Shown here: positions 45,628-57,656 of the stretch, piece after piece | Numbering within the stretch: the first letter of the stretch is position 1 | How the letters are laid out: every line of letters begins with the position of its first letter | Source: Margaritispora aquatica | Taxonomy: Eukaryota; Ascomycota; Leotiomycetes; Helotiales; Discinellaceae | Direction of reading: 5' to 3' | Assembly: GCA_007644065.1 (NCBI GenBank) | Contig: VJWN01000001.1 | Span: forward strand, 1,564,340 to 1,628,339 | Length of the DNA: 64,000 nucleotides | Program-made: the position numbers and the translations under genes | The notes under the pieces: generated by a model | The model's database searches: none | Told to the model about the DNA's origin: nothing | The model's input: the letters and a program-made list of their open reading frames with translations, nothing else

Positions 45628-47803
45628 ATGGTCAAAATTCTGTTTTCCGCTTTCGCGGTGGCATCGTTGCGTGTTGTGTCTGCTTTGACCTTCGATTTGG
45701 ACGAAATTATCGTGTATGTTTCCATGAATGTGGGGTCAAACCAGTGTTTTCTCGCACCAAAGTCACTTGTGCTAAACGATACTAATCTGATATCACAAAC
45801 AGACTCGAGGAGGAAGTCACAGCTCTCGTAGATGCGTATGCTGGGTATTTGGGACTCTCCTCCCCCTCTTCAAGCATTTCATATCTCGCTCTCAACAGCA
45901 CCCAGCTCATCAACGGCATCGCTTATGTCTCTGGAGGCGGCCACATAGCTCCTGTGCGTATCCAGAAGTATAGTGTTGAAACTAGTATTGATAACACAAC
46001 TTGGATTGCTCAAGCGAATGGCACATTCGTTAGCGATCACTCGACCAAATATGTTGGCTTTCCAAACACGAAGGCAAAATATGTTCGCCTTAATGGTATT
46101 ACACAAACCGGGACTCAATTTCCATGGAACACAGCTCCGAGCTTCAGTGCCCTCACGGCTCCTTCATCAACAGTTGGTGGACAGTGGAGTTCTATGATTG
46201 CATTTCCACTCGTCCCTGCTGCGGCTTTCCTTCTTCCAGACAGCAAGATCGTCACATTTTCATCTTATAGGACAAACGAGTTCAACAATTATCCTGACCT
46301 TGTGGCTACTGCAACGAACAACACATATACAGCAACATATGATCCTTTGACCGGAGTCGTTACTGGTAAGTTATGTTTTGATTTGGAAAATTATTGCTAG
46401 TTTATGTTCATCTGTTCCTATATGACCCTTCTCGCGAGCTTCTTCGCACACATATTACCTACTGATGACGGAAGCTGACACAAAAATCTTTTGTGTAGAG
46501 CTTGATGTTATCAACACTTCACATGACATGTTTTGTCCAGGTTTGTCTTTTACCTTCGATGGAAAGGCAGTTGTCACAGGAGGCGATTCATCGAAGAGGG
46601 TATCAATCTATGATCCTGCTTCAAGTAGCTGGACGATAGCCGCAGAAATGGGAATCGGACGCGGCTACCAATCCTCAGCTACGACAGCCAACGGTGGGAT
46701 CTTCACTATTGGAGGCTCCTGGAGTGGAGGCATGGGTGGAAAGAATGGAGAGATCTATGACCCATCGACAAATGCGTGGACAAATTTGACAGGATGTCCT
46801 GTGGAGCCCATTCTCACACAAGATGCTCAAGGTATTTACCGAGCAGATAGCCATGCATGGCTTTTTGGTTGGACAGATGGATGGGTATTTCAGTATGTCC
46901 AATATCCATCTCAGATTCCTCTCGCTAACACTTCACAGGGCCGGGCCAAGCTCTGCAATGAACTGGTTCAACACCACTGGAACTGGCTCTCAAGTATCAG
47001 CGGGCGTCAGAAACGACGCACCTGATTCTATGAACGGTAATCCAGTTATGTATGATGCAGTGGCTGGTAAAATCTTCTGCGCTGGCGGGTCTCCAAGCTA
47101 TCAAAATTCGAACGCAACCTCCTTAGCATACCACATTACCATCGGGGCTCCGCCATCTATGCCTAATGTCACAACTCTTCAGCCAATGCACTACGCTCGT
47201 GCTTTCGCAAACTCTGTAATTCTCCCCAACGGCAAGATTTTCGTTACAGGCGGTCAAACATACGCTGTTCCATTTACAGACACGAATGCAGTCATGAATC
47301 CAGAACTGTGGGATCCTGAGACACAAACATTCAGCATTTTACCCGCACACACAGTTCCACGTAATTACCATAGCGTTGCTCTCCTTATGCAAGACGGACG
47401 TGTCTTTACCGGCGGGGCAGGTCTTTGTGGTTCCTGTGCTGAAAATCATGAAGATGCCCAAATCTATAGCCCAGCTTATTTGTTTACCTCGAATGGGACA
47501 CTTGCGACAAGACCTATCATTGGTTCGACATCAGAATCGACGGTTTCTATTGGAAGCAGCTTTTTTATAACTGTCGATACGCCTTGCACATTGTTTTCAT
47601 TAATCCGCTATGGTTCGGCGACTCACACAGTTAATACCGATCAACGCCGGATTGCTCTTACTCCAACTGCCGCAAATGGGACAACATATACATTTTCTCT
47701 TCCTAATGATCCTGGTGTTGCTTTACCTGGGTACTGGATGTTGTTTGCACTAAGCAAAGCAGGCGTGCCAAGTGTTGCGAAGACTCTTATGGTCACTCTG
47801 TGA
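45628..47803 (+). CDS. Galactose oxidase (AA5_2 copper radical oxidase)
   Basis: Exons 45628-45713, 45803-46365, 46499-46892 and 46939-47803 give 635 residues. Signal peptide MVKILFSAFAVASLRVVSA. A shortened discoidin-like N-terminal domain (CBM32-type: VETSIDNTTWI, KAKYVRLNGIT) precedes the seven-bladed Kelch domain. The active site is intact by comparison with Fusarium galactose oxidase: Cys229 (HDMFCPG) and Tyr273 (RGYQSS) for the thioether cofactor, Trp291 (GGSWSGG) stacking on it, Tyr491 and His492 (NYHSVALL), His577 (SATHTVNTDQRR). The spacing Cys to Tyr (44) and Cys to Trp (62) is the classical one. It oxidises primary alcohols such as galactose C6 or related alcohols with release of H2O2 outside the cell. 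The exact substrate is unknown. Confidence 0.92.
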
Positions 47804-48843
47804 AGATAACATGTCAAGGTAGAATGACAGCTTAGCTAATTGTTCATATATTAATTTTTTTGACAAACATTCTATCTTTTTTCGAATTCAAGTTTTCCTT
47901 CATCTCTTCAGGGAAAGAACAAAGCCCATCCTAGACAAAGGTTTTGGCAGGATTAAACTGCCAGCATGTGTATTTAATCATGTTGGACACTCGGCCCCGA
48001 TGTTTTATGTCCGAAATATTCACATTCCCACCCCCATCCCTTTCCCACCTCCTCACACAAGGACTCTCCGGCGCGTCAATCGGTGGAAATTTAGTTAACC
48101 AAACATAACATCATCTATCACTCTGTGTACTAATTGACGGCCCATGACTATGGTACCAAGAAGATAAGCCTCAAAGATTCCATCGACGGCTCCTGGCAAA
48201 TGACCTAACAGACAGGAAAGACACCTGAATCAGCCATTGCGATATCAGCTGGATATATGCTTCGCCGATAAAGCCAATTTAATCCTACAATGGCATCGCA
48301 GTACAGAAGTTGATCGTGCAGCACATTCTTGCGAGTTAGTCGTATCGATTGATTGTGCCACGCGATTCAAAAACATTGGGAGAATCCAAGTTAGCCACTG
48401 CCAAGTTGCTTGGGCAAGCACGATTCAACTGTGAATTTCAATTCAATCTTATCCTTGGTCTGACCTCCTCGTCGGGAGTCAAAGTCTGCAGGATCTTCGT
48501 ATTGTTTGTACTCCTGACAGGAACAGCTGTTTGTGTATTTGTGGTTAGAGGGCGATTCTATCGGGAGTAGAAAGTCTAGGACGCCAAGATGTTCACGAAA
48601 AGATCACTATTTCCAAGCACCGCCGCTCGGCATTATCACTAAAGCTCTCGTCGAAGCATTTTAGCGAGGGATCTGAAATTCAAACAAGCTTCTTTTACTT
48701 TCGCCAGCTCAAAATCTGAACACTTATATACAGTCATAAACCAGCAGTCCAACCCTTGTCATATTCCAAGATCAAACAGCCTTCCCATATCCTTCGGACT
48801 ATTTTCAAAACAAGCAAGGAAATTCGTCATGGGCTCAATCGGC
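47804..48843. other. Spacer, no gene seen
   Basis: 3' flanks of the convergent galactose oxidase and small secreted protein genes. Frames of at most 73 codons, none recognisable. Confidence 0.45.
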
Positions 48844-49485
48844 TTAGCCGTTGAACGAAACCGGAGGTGTTGTCTTGACAGTGACTGGGAATGCACCCTC
48901 TGGGAGGGTCTTCGCCGCAGCGTTCCAGAAGAGTTGGTATACTCCGCTTGTGGTGGTATTTGATCCCCAGAACATCAAACGATAATCAGACTCGCTTGCA
49001 GCGTAGGCAACATTGGTTCCAAAGAATGCAAATCCAGTTGTGACTGCTCCAGTCGGCAGTGTATCGGTGCTCGATGCAAATCCAACAGCGCTGAAGGAGC
49101 TTGTAGTGGGAACAATGTACAAAGATTCGGTTGAGTTGAATGCTACGGTTGAAGAGTTGGGTTGAACTGTCCATGGGACAGAGGTGTCGGCGCTATCAAC
49201 AGTGAAGGTAATTGGTGTGATTATTGATCCAGGGAACGAAGAGTTTGGACCTCCTCCAAAATATGCATACCCTGATATCATGTTAACCGGCCAGTTTGTA
49301 ATGCGGATGGAGAAGAGCTAACCATCAGCGTAGAACACGGCGGCTCCATTGGCATATGACCCATAGCAATACAAGGTCACATCGGACTCAGACGCTCTTC
49401 GAAAATTCCTAAGCGCACTGGCGTCTGACAGTGAAGTGAAGGCATTGAGTGCTACAACAACGGCAGCGAAAGATCTGGTGAACAT
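48844..49485 (-). CDS. Small secreted protein, unknown
   Basis: Exons 49485-49323 and 49271-48844 give 196 residues. The signal peptide is MFTRSFAAVVVALNAFTSLSDASA, then a possible dibasic processing region NFRRASESD. The mature protein is Ser/Thr/Gly-rich with alternating beta-like segments (GAAVFYADG, YAYFGGGPN, SIITPITFTVDSAD, AVGFASSTDTLPTGAVTTGFAFFG, VYQLFWNA) and only one Cys, so it is not a Cys-stabilised effector type. The intron has donor GTTAGC and acceptor ATCAG. I do not recognise a named family. Length and layout fit secreted beta-sandwich-like proteins of unknown role. It sits between the galactose oxidase and laccase genes. Confidence 0.78.
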
Positions 49486-50629
49486 CGTGATGAGAGTAGA
49501 AGGGAGATGATGAGAGAGGATCAGTTGTGATGCTTGAAGAAAGTTCTTTGAATTGAATTGGCAGAATGGGATGGTCTTCTGAATTTCAAGCACTTATCCG
49601 CTGATTAAGTATCTTGGTGCTTTATCACAAAACTCACTCCTCGCACAGAAAACTCTGAACCTCCTGAGTTGATCTTCTCTAGGTGACGAATGCTTTGACT
49701 CGTGGATAACACATCGAAATTACGTCTCCATCAACGAGGCTGAGTTTGTTCATGTTCGAAATGCGTCAACCCTGCAAAAGCTTACTGCAACGTTGTTATC
49801 AAAAATATGGAAGACTCCAAAGCTTCTAGTCTGCCTTGTCCGTTGAAACTGCAACGGGCATCTCCCAGTGTAGTCGTCATAATTGAGGAAGCCCTATATG
49901 TGGACATGTCCGTTTTGCGTGGACATGCGCGGCCTTGTTGTCCCAAAGCAGCCAAAGGGGTTTCTAGCGAACATGTGACCTGTTTCAAGAATGTCCTTTG
50001 GGAAGAAGGGAAGACGAGAATAGTATCAGATGCTCTGTGCTTCCGCTGTCACAATGAGCCGGTGTTTCGCCATTACCCATGGGGCATAACTTTAAATCCT
50101 TTAACTAGGAGTGTGGAGGTATATTGAAGTCTGATATGAGATGAACTTTTAAAGATATAGTACGCGTTTCTTGAGGAGGCATTACGTCGGGCATTCATAC
50201 CCCTCCCTTAGATGTTTCAATAGCTACTGATTGGAACCAATGTTTTGTTCTCAGATGTGTTCAACAGTGTTGCATGAATCCATTGGTCCCGTTTTGGACG
50301 AAAGCGGGCATGGAAGACAGGGACGGTTTTCACAATTGTTGCTTTACTCATCTCAATTCACTTTGACCGCTGTAGATCGTGTTATCAATACTGCTGCGGA
50401 AAATTCGTATGCTGAATGTTCTGTTGATCCGGAGTTCAGTCGTGCGAGTGCACATTTCATTTCCAAGTATAGACTACTTCGTGATATACCTAGACAAAGA
50501 TGAATGCATATATAGGAGGGACTTGTGCCTTTCTTGCAATCATCATCAGCCCTCAACTCATCAACATTCTCATAACTTCACAGTCCAATCATCCTCATCT
50601 TAGCACACATACATACTTTACTTCTGGCA
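49486..50629. promoter_or_regulatory. Divergent region between small secreted protein and laccase
   Basis: 1.1 kb between two divergent starts. A 106-codon ATG frame on plus (49807-50127) is unrecognisable and I do not call it a gene. The laccase leader near 50540-50625 is CT/CA-rich. Confidence 0.4.
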
Positions 50630-52353
50630 ATGCTTTTCCACTCTTCATTTTTGGCTCCGGCCCTCCTCATCTCCGGTGCTTTCGCAGCTCCCCACGTCGC
50701 TCATTCCCCTCTTTCTAAAAGATGTACCAATTCCGCAACAGACAGGTCCTGCTGGGGCGATTATGATCTATCCACAGATTACTACAATGTTGTTCCTGAC
50801 ACCGGAGTTACTCGAGAGGTTTGGTTTATGATTATCCTAGCATTTTCGCTCGCTTACCTTTACAGTACTACCTAGAGTTGACCAACACAACTGCTTCTCT
50901 CGATGGTGTTGAGAGAATTGTCCTTCTTGTGAATGGAACTTTTCCAGGTCCCACACTTTTTGCAGACTGGGGTGACACTGTTGTTGTGACCGTTTACAAC
51001 GGATTACAGAACAACGGCACCTCGCTGCATTTCCACGGCATCAGACAAAATTACACAAACCAAGCTGATGGCGTGGCTTCTATTACACAGTGCCCAACTG
51101 CACCGGGCGAGACGATCACATACACCTGGAGAGCAACTCAGTACGGACACACGTGGTACCACAGTCACTTCGTTTTGCAGGCTTGGAATGGTGTTCTTGG
51201 CGGCATCATAATTAACGGCCCATCAACAGCAAACTGGGACAACGACATGGGAGTTATGTTCTTGAACGATTGGACACATGACACTTCCGAAGTAATGTAC
51301 GTCCAAGCAGAGAGTTCAGGCCCTCCAACCTTAGACAATGGTTTGATCAACGGCACAAATGTTTATGGGGATCTTGGTGCACGATTCAACATGACGGTGG
51401 TTGAAGGCGAGTCCCACAGAATCAGACTTGTGAACGGAGCTATCGACACTCATTTTAAATTTTCTATCGATGATCACACCATGACAGTCATTGCCATGGA
51501 TCTGGTTCCAATTGTTCCATACACAACCACCATGTTGAGCATTGGGATGGGTCAACGATACGATATCATTGTCAATGCCACTCAGACGGCAGCAAACTAC
51601 TGGATCAGAGCTATTCCCCAAGTCGAATGCTCAGACAATGACAATGCAGACAATATCATGGGCATACTCAAGTATGATTCAACCAACACCACTGAGCCCA
51701 GCTCATCCGCATACACATACACCGACTCCTGCGACGACGAGGACATGAGCAGTCTTGTACCATATCTTGTTTCTGACGCAAGTGCTGAGACCGAGTCAGA
51801 CGATTTTGCAGTCACTGTCGGCAGGTCCAACAATGTGTTCAAATGGTACATGGCAGCGACAACCTTCGCTGTCGAATGGGCTGAGCCAACACTTCTCCAA
51901 ATTTACGAAGGAGACTCCAACTACACCACTTCGAGCCACGTCATCGATTTACCTGATGCTAATGAGTGGGTTTACTTTATAATCGAGACCACACAAGCCG
52001 TCCCACATCCCATCCATCTCCACGGCCACGACTTCTACGTCCTTGCACAGGGCTCCGGCACATACGACAGCAGCACCACCACTCTGACGACGTCTAACCC
52101 ACCTCGTAGAGACGTGGCCATGCTGCCATCATCTGGGTATCTGGTCATTGCTTTCTACACCGATAACCCAGGCGCTTGGCTCCTTCATTGTCATATTGGA
52201 TGGCACACCTCAGAGGGCTTCGCTCTCCAATTGGTCGAGCGTTCCACTGAGATCACCGCTTTGATTGACTATGATACATTGAACTCTACTTGCGCTGCAT
52301 GGAACACATATGCTGATGCCAGTGGGGTTGAAGAGGAGGATTCTGGAGTGTAG
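50630..52353 (+). CDS. Laccase (ascomycete multicopper oxidase)
   Basis: Exons 50630-50818 and 50866-52353 give 558 residues. Signal peptide MLFHSSFLAPALLISGAFAAP, then a short propeptide ending SKR before CTNS. All four copper motifs are present: HFHGIRQ (His118, His120), HTWYHSHF (His162, His164), HPIHLHGHDF (His444, 447, 449) and HCHIGWHTSEGFALQ (His504, Cys505, His506, His510). The residue ten after the T1 Cys, the axial position, is Phe515. The protein ends EEEDSGV, the DSG(L/I/V) plug typical of ascomycete laccases. Oxidises phenolics and reduces O2 to water outside the cell; roles may include lignin-related chemistry, pigment formation or detoxification. The single intron has a GTTTGG donor, phase 0. 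Confidence 0.93.
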
Positions 52354-54729
52354 ATGTCCTATTTCCATGTCCCTGGCCGTCAGCTTGTTTCTTTTGTTTG
52401 AATTTGTTTTTAGCGAGTAAAGCATATGTTTGAGCCTAGAGCATTGTTTTTGGGATTGTTACACTTACGAATGGTGTGGAGGGCGTTTTCATGTTTTAGA
52501 GTAGCAAAATTAGGCGTTCTTGAGTTTATTGTCTTCATATTTTGAAAATGCATCGAAAAGTTCCAGTCATCAGCCTCTGCTTCTCCTAGTGTTTGATTCC
52601 ACCTTCTCAGCTGTTAATACCGAATCTGCTGGTGGGTTGCAAATTTGATCCCTGTTTAGCAATGCATGTTTGATCATCTTCGACGAACTCTAGGTGACCA
52701 ACGTCCACTAAAATCGTAGAGCCATGAGTTAAAAGATTGACTAGTAGAGTAAATTATACGAGGAAAATACCGATGGGTACAAAAGCCATTCATAGGGTAG
52801 TTTAAGCCAGGGGTTAGTCCTATCTCATCAACAGCTCTAACACTGGCATTTCCAACTCAACAGCCAGCAATAGGTATTCAGTTCGGACACAGGATACACA
52901 AACAATTCTAACTTAAACTTAAATGATGCTTTAAAGTACAAAATTAATTATCAAGGGCTCTCTCTAGTGATTATTTTGGGACAAATTGTGATGGAGGATA
53001 AGTCAGGAAGGACAAACCTGTTGAGGAAGGGGCATCTTGACGAGAGCATTTGCTTATACCGCTACATCGCGACTTCCTCTTACCAAAAGCTCCTGTATGA
53101 TACGGCAGCCACTCTGCCCCCGCTTCCTAGCACTTTCCAAGTTCCTGTTCTTTGATCCATCGCAACCTCAATCATCAATTTTCAATCCTCAACTCCCACT
53201 CTCAATCCTCACATAACATTTACTCGTCAACACAGCCTGCCTCGTCCTGCCATAACTCAATCTTCACCCAGTCCTCTGGCTGCTTTGGGCCTCTCAAATA
53301 GACACACTCCATACTGCATACTTCGATTCTTTACTGCTTCCCTGTCTCGGTACATGATCGAAGGAGAATAGACTTGTTGTAGGTGGATTTGGAATGTCGA
53401 TCGAATACTCGGATCATGTTATTGACTCCCTAGAATGAGGTTTTTGATAGGGATTGGGATGCTGACTGAGATTCTTTACTTCTTCCCTACCTCGGTGTGG
53501 GATTGGAGAAGCATAGTTTCGAGGAAGGTTGATGTGCGAGAGTTGTATACTGGGCTATCTATCTTCTCTTTTGAATCACTTCACGTACGTGGTTGCTATA
53601 CATGGCCTACACCTAATGAGATTTTGGGTAAAATTCATCGTAAGTCTATCCACTATCAGTGACTAACGTACAGAAACCTTTCTCTCGAACCAAGCTTGTG
53701 AATAAGAGAATTTGCAACCAACATAAATGAACATAAGTACAAAGCCATCGTGTGCAAACTGATGAGGATGATGTTTCTAGGCCCTAATGATACTCGCTTA
53801 TGATCTATGCCAGGCTATTTCCGTACCTCTGATGATGCTATCTCAGTATTGGTAGTTAACAGCGTGGGCGATACCCCTTGGAATGTATTATATGCAAAGA
53901 CACACTTACAACCGAGCCAAGTCGTGGAAGTAAGAGCCAAGCTATCACCGAGCCGGCCCGGTTCCATGAGGGATTTATATTGGTTGGATCAACAAGTAAG
54001 CTTTGGTGACTTTGCCATACTCGGCCAAAAGCTTGAGGGTAGTTATTGGAAATGGCTCAGCTTCCACAGCTTGACAGTCTCGGCGGCTCTCACCTTCCCA
54101 CGTCGTCACGACGATAGTCGCTCGGAGTGTTCCGTTTTTCCGAATGGGCACCCCACTCATGCGTGGAGGTGGATCACGTGTACCAAGGAAGTTCTTACAG
54201 GCTGTATTTCCCATCGCTCTCTTGTCCAAATTTCGTCTGATGCACATCTATGCACATGAACCTGCATGGACCCGGGAAGACATTTATGGTTCCGGGTGCA
54301 CCAACTCGTCACATTGACCCTCTTTGAGGAAGTTGAGTAGGCGGTGCACCCTCAAGTTGCCCCTCCATGAATCTAGCGTCTTGGCCATAACTCCAACCAC
54401 CTTCATCTTTCGCGCCTTGCGCCATTCAAATGCTTCCCTCTTGTGCATGCGACAACTTTGGAGTGGCTTTTCTTCCATACTCAGAGGAGGTTCGAAATAT
54501 ACGACACCAAATACGTACTAGGAAGGGTGTCTAGAAGGGTGCTTAAAAGAGTCGTGTGCGTGGTCTTGGACAATTGCGGGGTCAAATGCGCCGCAATTTG
54601 GTGCCGAAGCTATTGCTACTGTAATCGCCACAATTTCACCTTTTGTTGCTCAATTCATTCCAAGATCTATCTGGTTGTAGGACAGGAGTTCCTGAGAATC
54701 AATAAGGTGTCTGTACCTCGACCTTGGTA
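52354..54729. other. 2.4-kb spacer with doubtful frames
   Basis: A 150-codon ATG frame on plus (53807-54259) overlaps a 90-codon ATG frame on minus (54247-53975), with a second 64-codon minus frame at 54478-54284. None has a recognisable domain. One may be a real orphan gene or an exon of one, but I cannot choose. Confidence 0.4.
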
Positions 54730-56041
54730 ATGTTGCCTCCAAACCTTCACAGCTTCGATTCGCGAGGAGATGTCACATTTGTGCTTCAAGGTCGTTTCAA
54801 AGAATCTCGGCGAAGTAGTTCATTCCTGTCAGTACTTAGGAGACTTTCTTCAGATTGGACGAATTTGTGGCTAAGATAGCGCTAGATATCACAAAAGTCC
54901 CGCAAAGGACTCTTCGATACACATGAGAACATCGTCAAGATGCCTAGTACGAGCATCTCCTGTCTTCAAGGCTATGTTAAAACGTAAGCTTCAAATGCTT
55001 CAGAACTCCAGCAATGATTTGAATTTGCAACTCAACTTTGGCGACTTCTCCCAAACGTTCTCTGTTTTTGTGCCAAAACTTACCACGACTATGTAATACT
55101 ATCACCTTCTTACTAACTAATAACTCAGCAAACTTTCCTGAGGGTGCAACTCTTCTTTTCACAGGTCGTGTAGAAGTACCATTGCCTGAGGACGATCCCG
55201 TAGCTTTTGCAATTTGTATGGATATTATTCATGGCAAGAATGGGGTTCCTCGGCAAGTCAGCTTGAGCTTGTTGACGATGCTTTCGATCTTGACAGACAA
55301 GTACCAGATCCATAAGGCAATGTCTAGGTTTAGTGGAATTTGGATCGATGCCATAAAGAGAGATATACCTCAAGCCATTTGTCCAGATCTGTTCCACTGG
55401 CTAAGTGTTTCCTGGGTATTTCAAGCGACAGACGAGTTCAATCACCTTACACGGATATTGGAACGCGAGAGTACTGGTTTGGATGTTGATACCTACTCCA
55501 GAGAACTTAAAGAGTATCTCCCGATACCACAAGTTGTCACAGGTATATTCTCCTTGCCTCGATGACGCCTCAAAAAGTACTAATCTCATGTACCTTAGAC
55601 ACCATTCTCAGAAAAAGGATAAGAGCTATGGAGTATTCATTCGACATGATAAACAGCTGGACTGATATTCTTCAAATGCCCAAAACAAGGTGCAATTCGA
55701 AGGCCCCCGAGTCGCATCGGCTCACTTGCGATGCAAAGCTACTTGACTCTTTGTTAGTCAGTGCCACCAAGATTGGATTCTGGCCACCACCTCCTCGCCC
55801 TTATAACGGCCTCACTTTCAACCAATTGGCACATGATATCAGCATGTTAGATATAGTTTCATTTTGCAGTAGGACTGCATACACAAGCGCAACAACGAAG
55901 TCACATGGTATTAAGGCTGAAATTGGCACGGCGATAGAAAAGATTCGAAACAAGCTGTCTGGGCTTAATCTCAAAGACTTCTCACGATACTCGTCGGGAC
56001 CGAAGGTTGTGGATGAATATGGGCGAAGGCTTTCCAGATAA
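54730..56041 (+). CDS. BTB/POZ-domain protein (tandem copy 1)
   Basis: Exons 54730-54827, 54886-54983, 55129-55542 and 55599-56041 give 350 residues. The BTB fold begins FDSRGDVTFVLQ, continues through RCLVRASPVFKAMLKPNFPEG (across intron 2) and LPEDDPVAFAICMDIIHG, then the helical part LSILTDKYQIHKAM. This is the fungal BTB type, about 100 residues, followed by a helical C-terminal domain (WLSVSWVFQATDEFNHLTRILE, LLDSLLVSATKIGFWPPPPRPYNGLTFNQL). BTB domains mediate dimerisation or Cullin-3 binding; no second known domain is visible. Exons 1-2 are invisible as long frames; I placed them by alignment with copy 2, whose junctions have the same phases. All introns are GT-AG. Confidence 0.8.
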
Positions 56042-57656
56042 TCTGCTGGTGCACTGAATTAAGAAGGCAAAGCTCGTTTGCCGCCTCTTGCCAGCAGGTC
56101 TGGATCGTAAATTGCATTGAAGGAGTTAAAAGCTTAAGTTGGCTCTTGTGCTTGGCTAATTGTTATGGATGTATCAGTCATCTAAGCGTTGGAATTTTTG
56201 GCGTTGTGCATTGGTTCGAACGACACTTCATTTTGGGACACTGCATATCGAGCTTTTCTTCTGCATTGGGCGACCCTACTTCATGGTAATTCTCATCAAG
56301 GAACTCATCTAACCAAGTTTATCACATCTGATCTCTACAACGTAGCTCTTCCCTTTGCTGTCAAGTAGGTATAGAGACTACTAGTTCCCTACCTACTGCT
56401 GATATATCATGATTACAGCTGACTGATGATCAAAGATAATGATCTCTGTTGATGGTAGTAGTTTGAATTCTCTCATTAATTTATATCCAGCTTTTTTCCA
56501 TTGCAATGAGCATGAACGTCATGTGCTTGTGGTTTTAATTGCGCCTTTAAAGGCAGAAGGGAGATGTTCTGAGCGGCCTGAGAGAGATTAAACCATCGTA
56601 AGGCCTTACTAGAAGCGCCAATATTGTTAAGATTGAGCATATGGCCATTCAGTAGTGGTTTGGCGCAGTCATGTTCTAAAGGGGGTTGAAGTTAGTCACC
56701 AGACCTTCTATTTGTCAATTTGCCCTTTATCTCACACTTAGACGGAATGAAAGGAACTTATACCTACCTTAGTCAGATGTAATTTTGGAGGTGAGACTGA
56801 GTACGTAGAAGTGGTTACTTAGTATCAACCTTATGCGTATTAGATAGATGAAAGGAATGCTATTTGGCAATAAGCGAAAATCTCTTCGTCCCCAAGGCAA
56901 TCGGCTCACTTGAAGCCTCGCTCCCAGATAGGTGCAGTACAACATGGGTAAGATAATTGCAGTATTAGAAGTTTTGCATCAATTCCCGAGTCATTGCTAG
57001 ATTGCGAGTGCCTCTGCAGAGACACATTTATGTGCAGCTTTGGTATTCTTGACGATGCTTCAAGCATTGATTGCGAGTTCAAGGCCTTGGGATAATTGTC
57101 ATCACAAGTGATGGACTCACAGGCTTGGATACCAACCACTACATGCCGCTTTCCTCTAAGATGAACAGGAGGGACAATTTCTTACTCCAAATGGTTTTAG
57201 AAATGACAATCTTTGCATGCTAGTGAGTTGTAATTTTGCATGAAAGAGAGGTCAATAGGTAGACTTGGTTATTGTAAGTGCGGCTCATAAAGACTGCCAA
57301 CCTGGCATACTTGATGGCATAGTTTTAATGTAAAATATTCGAATCTCCTCTCACATAGAACATTTTTGGGGCACTGGTTTGTCTTTTTTTATATCTCTTT
57401 TATGGTGGCGAGCCTCTGGGCCATTGAAGCACAGTCTTTGTAACAAATAAGAGCCAAATATTTCTATAGATATCGAAATACAAATTAAAGTACAGTCACA
57501 AGGATGTCTTTCAGCTTACAGAATTCACCTTTCAAGTTCCGGGGTGTGGTTACACAAAATAACCGCGATCGCGATTCCGACCTCACTTACTTGCCATGTC
57601 TTTTTTAAGGATGCATCAAACCGCAGCACCTTGTTAACAACGACCTAGTTAACCTG
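56042..57656. other. Spacer between BTB copies
   Basis: No supported gene. A 77-codon minus frame (57139-56906) lacks an ATG and has no recognised domain. AT-rich. Confidence 0.45.

Noticed and set aside
49807..50127. 106-codon ATG frame upstream of the laccase
   Set aside because: No signal peptide, no domain, and it sits in a divergent promoter region.
53807..54259. 150-codon plus frame overlapping minus frames
   Set aside because: Competing frames on both strands, none recognisable; cannot choose.
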